NCBI RefSeq assembly: GCF_964186625.1
Contig: NZ_OZ075109.1
Span: forward strand, 248,001-312,000
Reading direction: 5' to 3'
DNA length: 64,000 bases
From: Asticcacaulis sp. MM231
GTDB lineage: Bacteria; Pseudomonadota; Alphaproteobacteria; Caulobacterales; Caulobacteraceae
In this document: positions 1 through 8,943 of the stretch, one piece after another
How the letters are laid out: each line of letters opens with the position of its first letter
Numbering within the stretch: position 1 is the stretch's first letter
Program-made: the position numbers and the translations under genes
The notes under the pieces: generated by a model
Databases searched by the model: none
What the model was told of the DNA's origin: nothing
The model's input: only the letters and a program-made list of their open reading frames with translations

Positions 1-1251
1 CCACGCACCGTAGGGCTGCACTACCAGGTCGAGACATGGAACAACCAGCTTATCATCCTGACCGATGCTGACAGCGCCGTTGATGGGCGTCTGGTCCGTG
101 CGGATGTCTCCAGACCCGGCAAAACCGACTGGCAGGATTGGGTGCCGTATGCTGAAGGGTGCAACCTGCTCGAAATGCATCCTTTCAGGGACCACTTTGT
201 CTTGCTTCAGCGTGCCGGGGGCAAGTTAGAGGTCGTCGTCACGCAAGCCGATGGGAGGACGAAGACGATCGCCTTCGATGAAGCGGCCTATGATGTGCGT
301 GTCGCCGATAATCAGGAGTTCGCCTCCCAAACCCTGCGCCTGAGCTATCAGTCGCCGCGGACGCCGGAGCGCTGGATAGCCTACGACATGGCGACCTCGC
401 AGCAGACCGTCATCATGAGCTCCAGCGTCCCCGGTCACGATCCTCAGGCCTACGAGGTGCGGGCCTTGTTTGCCGCAGCGCCTGACGGCCAGCAGGTGCC
501 TTTGACCGTGCTGATGAAGAAGGGGACAAAGCTTGACGGCACAGCGCCACTGCTGCTCTATGGCTATGGCGCTTACGGCGTGCCTTCGGAAGCCGACTTT
601 TCCATAGCCAATATTGCTTTGGTCAACGCCGGCTGGATCTACGCCATCGCCCATGTGCGCGGCGGTTCGGAAAAAGGGCGGAGTTGGTTCCTCGATGGGC
701 GCAAATTCAAAAAACGCAACAGCTTTACCGATTTCAACGCCTGCGCCGAGTACCTGATCGCCCAAGGTTATACCGCAAAGAAGCGCCTTGTTGCTTACGG
801 GCTTTCGGCCGGCGGTCTTCTGGTCGGGGCTTCGCTGAATCTGCGACCTGATCTTTATGCCGGCGTCATCGCGCAGGTACCGTTCGTCGACATGCTCAAC
901 ACCATGTCGGATGCCACGCACCCGTTAGTGCCGGCCTTCCGGCCTGACTGGGGTGATCCGCTCGCGGACGGACAGGCCTATGATTATATCGCCTCGATCT
1001 CGCCGTATGAGAATGTCCACAAGGCGGCTTACCCGATGGTGCTGGCAACGGCGGGGGTGCGCGATAATCGGGTGAGTTATTGGGAACCGGGCAAGTGGGT
1101 GGCGGCCCTGCGTGCCCACACCACGTCCGGCAAGCCGATCCTGTTCCGCATTAATATGTCCGGCGGCCACCAGAGCAATTCGGGCCTTTCCGACGCGTTC
1201 GCACAGGCGGCGCTGTTCTGGTCGTTCGCTGAACTCAGCCTGAAATCTTAA
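1..1251 (+). CDS. Oligopeptidase B-like S9A serine peptidase, C-terminal part
   Basis: The frame is open from base 1, so the N-terminus lies outside the window; about 416 codons are visible. The end of the beta-propeller is followed by the alpha/beta-hydrolase domain. The nucleophile elbow YGLSAGG carries the catalytic Ser, AGVRDNRVSYWEP carries the Asp, and SGGHQSNSG near the C-terminus carries the His. The phrase DNRVSYWEPGKWVAALR is typical of oligopeptidase B, which cleaves short peptides after basic residues; that specificity is inferred from family. It is followed after 21 bp by an esterase and an amidase on the same strand, suggesting a small catabolic operon for peptides or amides. 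Confidence 0.9.
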   Translation, partial: PRTVGLHYQVETWNNQLIILTDADSAVDGRLVRADVSRPGKTDWQDWVPYAEGCNLLEMHPFRDHFVLLQRAGGKLEVVVTQADGRTKTIAFDEAAYDVRVADNQEFASQTLRLSYQSPRTPERWIAYDMATSQQTVIMSSSVPGHDPQAYEVRALFAAAPDGQQVPLTVLMKKGTKLDGTAPLLLYGYGAYGVPSEADFSIANIALVNAGWIYAIAHVRGGSEKGRSWFLDGRKFKKRNSFTDFNACAEYLIAQGYTAKKRLVAYGLSAGGLLVGASLNLRPDLYAGVIAQVPFVDMLNTMSDATHPLVPAFRPDWGDPLADGQAYDYIASISPYENVHKAAYPMVLATAGVRDNRVSYWEPGKWVAALRAHTTSGKPILFRINMSGGHQSNSGLSDAFAQAALFWSFAELSLKS

Positions 1252-1272
1252 CTGACGAAAGTTCCATAGCTT

Positions 1273-2277
1273 ATGATGCCACCTGTCAGCGCCTTCGGCG
1301 CCGATCTCGACCCGGATATTCGCCGTTTCATTCAGGAAACTGGCGCGGCCTACGGCGATCATCCGCCCTTCGACACGCTTTCGCCGGATGCGATGAGGGC
1401 CGTCTGCGAAGCCGTACGCACACCGTGGCGTCAGGGCGGACCGGTAATGGTGCGCACAGAAGCGTTTGAGGTCGCCACGCCGCATGGCCGCGTGAACGTG
1501 CGCCTGCTCGACCCGACACCTGCCAGCGATGCACCTAAGCCGTGCCTGGTCTATGTCCATGGCGGCGGCTGGATGCTGTTTTCGATGCAGACCCATGATC
1601 GCGTGATGCGCGAATATGCGGCGAGGGCTAGTGTCGTCGTCATCGCCATGGATTACGCTTATGCGCCGGCGGCAAAGTTTCCCGTGGCGCTGGAGCAGGT
1701 GGTGGCCACGTTGCGCTGGACGCACGACCATGCCGCCGAACTGGGCATCGATCCTGATCGTATCGCCATTGGCGGCGATAGTGTCGGTGGCAATATGTCG
1801 GTAGCGACGGCCCTGATGCTGCGCGATGTCGGCGAGGGCGATCTGCTGAAAGGCCTGATGTTGCATTACGGCGCATTTGACGATGATTCAAGCCCCGAGG
1901 ATCACATCCGCTATGGTGGCGAGGGCTATATGCTCTCCAGCGCTGAGATGGTGATGTTCTGGGACAACTATCTCAACAATGACGCCGATCATCACAACCC
2001 GCTGGCCGTGCCGATGCGCGCCGATGTGACCGGCCTGCCGCCGGCCTTTTTCACGATTCCACAGTGTGACGTGTTGAGTGGTCAGAGCAGGATAATGGCC
2101 GAGCGTTTCAAGGCGGCGGGTATCGCTACGCAAGTGGAAATCTATCCCGGCGCATCGCACAGCTTCCTTGAGGCTGTCTCGATCTCACCACTGGCTGAAA
2201 AAGCTATCCATGATGGCGCGATGTGGCTGGCCAGGTTGTTCGCGACGGTCAAGGCGGATTCCGAGGTTCCGGCATGA
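1273..2277 (+). CDS. HSL-family alpha/beta-hydrolase (esterase)
   Basis: 334 aa. It has the oxyanion-hole motif HGGGW around residue 97 and the nucleophile elbow GGDSVGGN around residue 168, the hallmark pair of the hormone-sensitive-lipase (family IV) esterases. The late Asp is in QCDVLSGQ and the His in PGASHSF. It should hydrolyse short-chain acyl esters; no substrate can be named. The stop codon overlaps the ATG of the downstream amidase (ATGA), which indicates translational coupling. Two Met codons lie together at the start, so the exact start may shift by one residue. Confidence 0.9.
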   Translation: MMPPVSAFGADLDPDIRRFIQETGAAYGDHPPFDTLSPDAMRAVCEAVRTPWRQGGPVMVRTEAFEVATPHGRVNVRLLDPTPASDAPKPCLVYVHGGGWMLFSMQTHDRVMREYAARASVVVIAMDYAYAPAAKFPVALEQVVATLRWTHDHAAELGIDPDRIAIGGDSVGGNMSVATALMLRDVGEGDLLKGLMLHYGAFDDDSSPEDHIRYGGEGYMLSSAEMVMFWDNYLNNDADHHNPLAVPMRADVTGLPPAFFTIPQCDVLSGQSRIMAERFKAAGIATQVEIYPGASHSFLEAVSISPLAEKAIHDGAMWLARLFATVKADSEVPA

Positions 2278-3653
2278 AGCTGGCCGAGGCGTTTGCGCTA
2301 GGCCAGCTTGATGGTCACGATCAGGCGGCGCTGGTACGCTTGGGCGAGGTCTCAGCTTTGGAACTCACCGAGGCGGCGATTCTGCGCATTGAGGCGCTGG
2401 ATCCGGAGCTACATGCGGTGAGCTACAGGGCCTATGATCAGGCACGGGGCGAGGCCTCGTCGCCACTCGCGGACAGCCCGTTAGCGGGCGTGCCATGGCT
2501 GGTGAAAGATTCGCTCGACTATCCTGGCATGCCAAGCTTGGGCGGTTCGCGCAGCAAGCCGGATACCGCGAAGACGTCGGCTTTTCCCTATGTCGAACGT
2601 ATTCGCGCCGGTGGCCTGATCGCCCTGGGCAAAAGCGCCATGCCGGAATTCGGCCTGCTGCCGGTTACCGAACCTTTGATTCGTTCGGCCACACGCAATC
2701 CATGGTCGGCACAACATTCACCCGGTGGTTCGAGCGGGGGCGCTGGTGCGGCGGTCGCGGCGGGTCTGGTGCCGGTGGCGCATGGTTCGGATGGCGCGGG
2801 CTCAATCCGTATCCCGGCCTCGTGCTGTGGCCTGGTGGGGCTGAAGCCGGGCCGCGGCGCTACGGTGCGGGTACGTTCTCGTCACGTCATTGAGGACCTG
2901 CTGGTTGGCGACGGCCTGATGGCGCGCAGCGTGCGTGACGTCGCCGTTGGTTTCTCATTGGCGCATACGGGGCAAATGACGCCGGCCGTGGATCGCCGGT
3001 TGCGCATCGCCGTGACCACGCGCACGCTTTCTGGTGCGCAGGCGGCGCCGGAACTGATGGCGGTGACGATCAAGGGGGCCAAGCTATGCGAAAGTCTCGG
3101 TCATCAGGTCAGCTTCGTAGACTATCCGATTGATGGCCCGGCGGCGGAAGCAGCCGAGCGTACCCTTTGGATTCATATAGGCGCCGATTGCGTCGATGCC
3201 TGCCGAGCAACGGGGCAAGACCCGGGAGCAGTGCTGGAACCATGGACCAACGCCTTGGGGCGCATGGCGGCGGCTCTGCCGGTCTCGGCACTGGAAGCGG
3301 CCTATCGTCAACTGACCGACCTGCCGCGCCAACTCGACGCTTTCCATCAGGCATACGATGTCGTGCTTTCGCCCACCCTGGCACATCTGCCGCCGCTAAT
3401 CGGCGAACAGGCCCCGACGGTTGACGGTGATACCTTGATTGAGCGTATGTTCGGATTTCTCGGTTTCACGCCGCTACAAAATCTTGCCGGAACTCCGGCT
3501 ATTTCTCTGCCTCTCTATGAGGAAAAGGAACTGCCAGCAGGTATCATGTTCGCGGGAAATCGCGGATCTGAACCGACCCTGTTGGCTCTGGCCACCGAGT
3601 TGGAGACGGCGTTGCCATGGAGAAACCGCTGGCCGATGATGTCGGTATGTTAG
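2274..3653 (+). CDS. Amidase-signature family enzyme
   Basis: About 459 aa from the ATG that overlaps the stop of the esterase gene. An upstream in-frame ATG inside the esterase is less likely. The Ser-cisSer-Lys triad of the family is visible: VKDSLDYPG (Lys), HSPGGSSGGAGAAVAAG (cis-Ser region) and DGAGSIRIPASCCGLVGLKPGRG (nucleophile Ser). The C-terminal half resembles amidases acting on small or cyclic amides (6-aminohexanoate cyclic-dimer hydrolase-like), but the substrate is not determinable. It is the last gene of the hydrolase run; a 590-bp gap follows before the lasso receptor. Confidence 0.88.
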   Translation: MKLAEAFALGQLDGHDQAALVRLGEVSALELTEAAILRIEALDPELHAVSYRAYDQARGEASSPLADSPLAGVPWLVKDSLDYPGMPSLGGSRSKPDTAKTSAFPYVERIRAGGLIALGKSAMPEFGLLPVTEPLIRSATRNPWSAQHSPGGSSGGAGAAVAAGLVPVAHGSDGAGSIRIPASCCGLVGLKPGRGATVRVRSRHVIEDLLVGDGLMARSVRDVAVGFSLAHTGQMTPAVDRRLRIAVTTRTLSGAQAAPELMAVTIKGAKLCESLGHQVSFVDYPIDGPAAEAAERTLWIHIGADCVDACRATGQDPGAVLEPWTNALGRMAAALPVSALEAAYRQLTDLPRQLDAFHQAYDVVLSPTLAHLPPLIGEQAPTVDGDTLIERMFGFLGFTPLQNLAGTPAISLPLYEEKELPAGIMFAGNRGSEPTLLALATELETALPWRNRWPMMSVC

Positions 3654-4241
3654 ATATGTCCGACATTGAAGCACATAAATATGCGGTCAGGACTGTGGAA
3701 CGGCATCCAAAGCGGAATCACAACCTGATCCATTAGATGTTTGATTTGCAAAAACTTTGTTTCAATAAATGGTGCCTGAGCATTGGGAGCCGATCAAGAT
3801 CTTCAAGGCTTTCCATGGCGGGTATCTGAAGCGAGCTTTATGCTCTTTCCCTTTTGGATATGCTTCGTGAGGTTCCGTTCAAAAACCCTTTGGGCCTAGG
3901 ACGCCGACATCGAGGGGAATGTGCCGGTCGTTTTGCGAAGTCTCTTTACAGGCATAAATTGTTGATTATTCGCGCTACGCGGTGACGCGTGTTGGCCTGG
4001 GTTTGACGGCGCGCGAAAAAATGAACTATTTTATAGGCTTATGAGGCACATTTTACCGTGCTAGGCGGCTGCTAGGCACTCATTATAGACAGCGTGCGTC
4101 TGGGCTGAAGTTTTCCTAAATTTGGTGACGGATTTCCGGCGCGATGGTGGTTTTTGATCTAAGCGTGTGGGGTATCCAGAGATCTCCCACTCCTTCTCCC
4201 CAACGGTCACAAAAGTGACACGTCACGAAGGGGAAAAGATC
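3654..4241. other. Intergenic gap before the TonB receptor
   Basis: No convincing gene in 588 bp. A possible sigma70-like promoter on + is TTGACG at 4003-4008 and TATTTT at 4027-4032, spaced 18 bp, about 210 bp upstream of the receptor ATG. Lower GC and A/T runs around 4015-4060 fit a promoter zone. Nothing else is clear. Confidence 0.4.
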
Positions 4242-6782
4242 ATGTCCAACCATTACCATCCGTCTACTGTGCGCGCATCCGTCATCGCTCTCATCATCGG
4301 GGCCGCCCTCTATTCCAGTGGGGTTGCCGTCGCGGACGACCGAAAAATTGCTTTCGATATTCCGGCGGAAAGCACCGCTGCCGCGCTGAACGACCTGGCG
4401 GCCCAGGCCAATATCCATCTGCTGTTTCCCTACGATCTCGTCGCGAGCACATCCGCGCCCGCCCTCAAGGGCACCTATTCCGTTGATGAGGCGCTGACTT
4501 TGATACTGTCGGGGAGCGGCCTGGAGATCGCCGAACAGAAGGATGGCAGTATTTCCCTCCGCGTGACTGCCGGTAAAGGGGAGGCGGCGACTGAGGTGAT
4601 TGTCACTGGCAGCCACATCCGGGGCGGAAACCCGACCTCGCCCGTCCATACCGTCACGCGTGCTGATATCGATGCTTCGGGCTTTTCGCAGATTGGCGAC
4701 GTGATGCGCAGCCTGCCGGAGAATTTCGCCGGCGGCCAGAATCCCGGCGTTTTGGGGGCCTCCAACAGCAATATTGCCAATATGAACATCACCAACGCCT
4801 CGACCATGAACCTGCGAGGCCTGGGGTCTGATGCCACCCTGGTACTTGTCAACGGCCACCGTCTGGCCGCAGACAGTTCGTTTCAGGGCGCCGATATCTC
4901 CGGGATACCCCTTTCGGCCGTCAAGCGTATCGAGATCGTGCCCGACGGCGCCTCGGCCCTCTACGGATCCGACGCGGTGGCCGGTGTCGCCAATATCATT
5001 CTTCGCAGGACGTTCAATGGGGCCGAGGTCAGTGCCCGTCTGGGGACGACCACCCAAGGCGGCGGCGCGGAACAAACCTACAGCCTCCTGGCAGGCCGCG
5101 CCGGCACCGCTGGTTACGCAATGCTCAATCTGGAATATGCCAAACAGGACGCTATCCTGGCGGGCGACCGTGCCTTCGCGTCTAACGTTGCCTCGGACGC
5201 GACCCTCATTCAGCCGCAGGTGAGACGCTCGGCGTTCGTCAGTCTTGGCCGTGACCTGAGCGACGCCGTCTCGGTATCCTTGGATGCCTTGCTGTCGGAC
5301 CGGGACACGACCTATCTCAATCATATTTACAAGGACTATCCCGGTTACACCGGCTGGGCCTACACACCGGCCTTCTCTGTGACGGCCATGGTCGATGTCG
5401 CCTTGTCCGGGGGCTGGAAGGCCCATATCGCCGGCGGCGCAGCCGGCAGCCGCAACAGCACGGGCATCAGGTCCTATGGCGTGGATTACCCAAACTACAA
5501 CACCAACCACCTTCAGTATATCGAGGCGACGGCGGACGGTACCCTCATGTCCTTGCCAGGTGGTCCCTTAAAGGTCGCGGTGGGCGGAGGCATGCGCACC
5601 GAGGGCTTTCAGCAAGGCTTTAAAGGCAGCCCCAGCCTGCTGATGCCCTCAAGGCAGGTGGACTATGCCTATCTCGAAGGGCAGTTGCCCCTGATCGCGC
5701 CGTCCTCGGACCGGACCGGGCTACATGCCCTGGAACTGAATCTGTCGGCGCGCACAGAGCATTATAGCGACTTTGGATCGACGACCAATCCGCGCGTCGG
5801 TATGCGGTACGTTCCCTTCAAAGACCTGACCCTCCGGGCCAGTTGGGGCAAGTCGTTTAAGGCGCCCTCCTTCCTGCAAATGTATCAGGCGGTCACCCTG
5901 GCGCTCTACAAGCCCGGTCTTCTGGGGGGCAGCAATGACGGTTCGATCGCGATGCTCGTCTATGGTGGCAACACAGACCTGAAGCCGGAAACGTCCACCT
6001 CATGGTCACTCGGCGCGGACTACGCCCCGGCACGTATGCCGGGCCTGACGCTATCGCTCAACCTGTTCAATATCGATTACACAGACAGGGTCGTGCAACC
6101 GATCAATCCGCTAACGGCGTCCCTGTCGAATCCGCAGTTTGAGCCGTTCCTCAAGGTCGATCCGGCCACAGCGACCGTTGAAGCCCTAGTCGCCAACGCC
6201 TATTCCATGGATAACTATTCGGGCCTGACCTATGACCCGAACAAGGTCTCGGTGATAGTCTACGACAATTATCAGAATGCGACGGCCCAGACCGCGCATG
6301 GGGTGGACCTCGGCTATCGTCAGCACTTCACTCTGGGAGGCGGAGGGTTGGACGCGTTTGCCAACGCCACCTGGCTTCATCTCGAACAGCAGACCATCGC
6401 AACACAGCCGAAGGTCGGTCTGTCCGGGACCATCTTCAACGCTCCTGATTTCAAGGCGCGCGGCGGGATGACGTGGCAAAATGGCGGGCTATCCCTCTCG
6501 GGCATCGTGAACTATCTGGGCGAGGAGACCGACACCGGCGTGACGCCCAACCGCGTGATCGCGTCCTGGACTACCGTGGATATCCATCTGGCTTACAGCT
6601 TCGCGGGCCGGTCAGGTTTTGCCCAAGGCCTGAAACTAGCCCTGTCCGTCTCCAACCTCTTTGATCGCGATCCACCCTACGCGCCCAGCCCGGCCCTTTT
6701 CTACGAGGGCCTGGCGTTCGACAGCACCAATGCCTCTCTCATCGGACGTACTGTCAGCCTGACCCTGACCAAGGGCTGGTAA
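4242..6782 (+). CDS. TonB-dependent receptor with STN domain (lasso locus)
   Basis: About 846 aa from the ATG at 4242, preceded by AAGGGG. A signal peptide (residues ~1-32, ending GVAVADD) precedes an STN domain (~35-105, KIAFDIPAES...ALNDLAAQANI), then the plug (TEVIVTGSHIRG...RGLGSDATLVLVNGHRLA) and a 22-strand-type barrel with NLFDRDPPY near the C-terminus. An STN domain usually signals to a FecR/FecI pair, but none is present here. It lies 2 bp upstream of a lasso isopeptidase, as in astexin-type loci where the receptor is thought to import lasso peptide; the ligand is inferred. The start was chosen from the RBS and signal peptide; an in-frame ATG at 4167 is unlikely. Confidence 0.9.
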   Translation: MSNHYHPSTVRASVIALIIGAALYSSGVAVADDRKIAFDIPAESTAAALNDLAAQANIHLLFPYDLVASTSAPALKGTYSVDEALTLILSGSGLEIAEQKDGSISLRVTAGKGEAATEVIVTGSHIRGGNPTSPVHTVTRADIDASGFSQIGDVMRSLPENFAGGQNPGVLGASNSNIANMNITNASTMNLRGLGSDATLVLVNGHRLAADSSFQGADISGIPLSAVKRIEIVPDGASALYGSDAVAGVANIILRRTFNGAEVSARLGTTTQGGGAEQTYSLLAGRAGTAGYAMLNLEYAKQDAILAGDRAFASNVASDATLIQPQVRRSAFVSLGRDLSDAVSVSLDALLSDRDTTYLNHIYKDYPGYTGWAYTPAFSVTAMVDVALSGGWKAHIAGGAAGSRNSTGIRSYGVDYPNYNTNHLQYIEATADGTLMSLPGGPLKVAVGGGMRTEGFQQGFKGSPSLLMPSRQVDYAYLEGQLPLIAPSSDRTGLHALELNLSARTEHYSDFGSTTNPRVGMRYVPFKDLTLRASWGKSFKAPSFLQMYQAVTLALYKPGLLGGSNDGSIAMLVYGGNTDLKPETSTSWSLGADYAPARMPGLTLSLNLFNIDYTDRVVQPINPLTASLSNPQFEPFLKVDPATATVEALVANAYSMDNYSGLTYDPNKVSVIVYDNYQNATAQTAHGVDLGYRQHFTLGGGGLDAFANATWLHLEQQTIATQPKVGLSGTIFNAPDFKARGGMTWQNGGLSLSGIVNYLGEETDTGVTPNRVIASWTTVDIHLAYSFAGRSGFAQGLKLALSVSNLFDRDPPYAPSPALFYEGLAFDSTNASLIGRTVSLTLTKGW

Positions 6783-6784
6783 AG

Positions 6785-8914
6785 ATGCGCATCACGTCGT
6801 TTGCTTCACCGATCGCCCTGCTGGTCGGGCTCAGCCTCGGTACGGCCGGGGTCGCAAACTCCGCCCCTTGTACCAGCCTCCTGCCGGCACCTTCGCTGGC
6901 AGGAGACGCCAAGCGCGCCATCGTCGCTGACGACCTCTTACGGCTTAGGGACATCGGACCGAAGCACCCATCGGCGAGCGACCCCATCTTGAGCTTGTCG
7001 CCGGACGGTACACGCGTGGCATTTCAACTTCGTCGGGCCGATCCTGAGATGGATGCCTACTGTCTGGGCATGGTGGTGATGCCGCTTACGCCCGGCGGAA
7101 GACCGACCATCGTCGATACAGGCGGCGACTATATCCGCGTGCGACAGGAGATTGGCACGCTCACCAACGGGCCGAGCGGATATACTGAAATTATCACGCC
7201 CAAATGGTCGCCCGACGGCAAGGTCATCGCCTTCAAGCGCAGCGACAATGGTAGTATTCAGGCCTGGATCGCCGCTGCCGACGGAAGCGGGTCACGCGCC
7301 GTCTCCCATCTCCCTTTCGACGTTGAAGACCTGAGCTGGACACCCGATGGACTGGGTCTGATCGTAAAGGGTCGACCGGGCCTGGACGACGCGAAGCGTG
7401 CGATTCAGCGCGAAGGTGAAAACGGCTATTTGTTTGATGACCGCTTTGTTCCCTTCGACAGCAATGTACCGTGGCGTCGTAACAATGTCCCCAGGCAAGC
7501 CTATTTCATCAACGTGGAGACCGGTGAGGCCCGGTTGGCTACCGATATGGAAGTGGCGAAAAGTCTGAGTGTACGATCGACCGCCACCCCCGAAAGAGCC
7601 CTGAACAGCGTCTCAGGGCCATCCGGCCAAGTGGCTTGGACCGAGATGTCTGACCCCAAAAATGTCGCGTCGCCTGAACGCCTGGGTGTCAGCGGACCTC
7701 ACGGGAAAGTCTGGACCTGTGCGGCTGAGGTCTGTGCAGGTGCGAGGGCGGTCTGGTGGCGCGATGAGGAGACTGTCGTTTTCCAGAAACTCGAAGGCTG
7801 GGCGCGATCCGAGACCGGCCTGTACGAATGGTCTATCCGTTCAGGCAAGGTGCGGCAGATCCTCAAGACGGAGGATCTCCTCGCTGGATGCCAGATCGCT
7901 ACAGGCGTCCTGGTATGCGCCCACGAAGCCAAGGTGCAACCCCGTGATATCGTGCGGATTGATCTGACATCAAGGCGGTTAGAGACGCTGTTCGACCCCA
8001 ATCCGGAGTACAAGGCCATCGCCTTCGGACCCGTCAAACGGCTGCAGTACGTCAATAGTTTTGGGGTGCAAGGCTTTACAGACCTAGTCCTGCCGGCCAA
8101 CCGTAAGCCTGGAGATAAGGTACCGCTCGTCGTAGTACAATATCTCAATCGTGGCTTTTTGCGTGGTGGTATCAATGACGAGGTACCAATTCTCCTGTTC
8201 GCTGCCAACGGCATGGCCGTGCTCAGTTTTGAAGATTACCAGTCGCCCGGGTCCATAAAAGGCGGCCCCTCCTGGGACGCGATCACGGCTTATGATCGCA
8301 TCCACTGGCGTGGCCATCGCAGCACACAAGAGCTGCTCGAATTGGCCATCAAGCAATCGGTCGCGACGGGCGCGATCGACGAGAAGCGGCTAGGCATTAC
8401 GGGCATCAGCGCTGGGTCCAACACCACGCGCTGGGCCTTGCTGAACAGCGATCTGTTTTCTGCGGCTGTCATCGGAAGCTGTTGCGAAGACATGACCTCG
8501 ATCTTCACGGTGTACGGCGAGCAGGGTGGAAACGAAATGCGTCGTTATGGCTATCCTGGCCTGACGGCGGACGGCAGGGCCTTCTGGGCGCCATTTTCCA
8601 TGCGCCTGAACGCCGGCCGAATGAAAACACCCCTGTTGATGGAACTGGCGGATCACGAATATCTCGCGTCGCTGGAAAGCTACTTTTCCCTCAAGGAGCA
8701 GGCCGCGCCCGTCGAGATGTATGTGTTTCCAGATGAGTTTCACGAGAAGTGGCACCCCATACATCGGCGTGCACTTTACGCGCGTAATCTCGACTGGTTC
8801 ACATTCTGGCTCCTGGGCCAGGAAGACACTAATCCGGCAAAACAAGAGCAATACAAACGGTGGCGATCACTCCGCGCCAACCTGCCGGGTTCGGACGCAT
8901 CCAGAGGGAATTAG
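6785..8914 (+). CDS. Lasso-peptide isopeptidase, Atxe2-like S9 hydrolase
   Basis: 709 aa with a signal peptide (~1-26). A beta-propeller region (residues ~50-430, repeats such as SPDGTRVAF, WSPDGKVIAF, WTPDGLGLIV) is followed by an alpha/beta-hydrolase domain. GITGISAGSNTTRW holds the catalytic Ser, LMELADHEY a candidate Asp, and FPDEFHEKWHP the His. Enzymes of this type, defined by Atxe2 of the astexin system, open the macrolactam isopeptide bond of lasso peptides. Its place between a TonB receptor (2 bp upstream) and convergent lasso genes (29 bp downstream) supports that rather than a generic dipeptidyl peptidase. Export to the periplasm is predicted from the signal peptide. Confidence 0.9.
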   Translation: MRITSFASPIALLVGLSLGTAGVANSAPCTSLLPAPSLAGDAKRAIVADDLLRLRDIGPKHPSASDPILSLSPDGTRVAFQLRRADPEMDAYCLGMVVMPLTPGGRPTIVDTGGDYIRVRQEIGTLTNGPSGYTEIITPKWSPDGKVIAFKRSDNGSIQAWIAAADGSGSRAVSHLPFDVEDLSWTPDGLGLIVKGRPGLDDAKRAIQREGENGYLFDDRFVPFDSNVPWRRNNVPRQAYFINVETGEARLATDMEVAKSLSVRSTATPERALNSVSGPSGQVAWTEMSDPKNVASPERLGVSGPHGKVWTCAAEVCAGARAVWWRDEETVVFQKLEGWARSETGLYEWSIRSGKVRQILKTEDLLAGCQIATGVLVCAHEAKVQPRDIVRIDLTSRRLETLFDPNPEYKAIAFGPVKRLQYVNSFGVQGFTDLVLPANRKPGDKVPLVVVQYLNRGFLRGGINDEVPILLFAANGMAVLSFEDYQSPGSIKGGPSWDAITAYDRIHWRGHRSTQELLELAIKQSVATGAIDEKRLGITGISAGSNTTRWALLNSDLFSAAVIGSCCEDMTSIFTVYGEQGGNEMRRYGYPGLTADGRAFWAPFSMRLNAGRMKTPLLMELADHEYLASLESYFSLKEQAAPVEMYVFPDEFHEKWHPIHRRALYARNLDWFTFWLLGQEDTNPAKQEQYKRWRSLRANLPGSDASRGN

Positions 8915-8943
8915 GCATTCCCGCGTCCGGTGTGCGGCCTCGA

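Noticed and set aside
4116..5510. Long - strand frame (464 codons) opposite the first TonB receptor
   Set aside because: Codon composition and lack of any family match show it to be the antisense shadow of the receptor gene.
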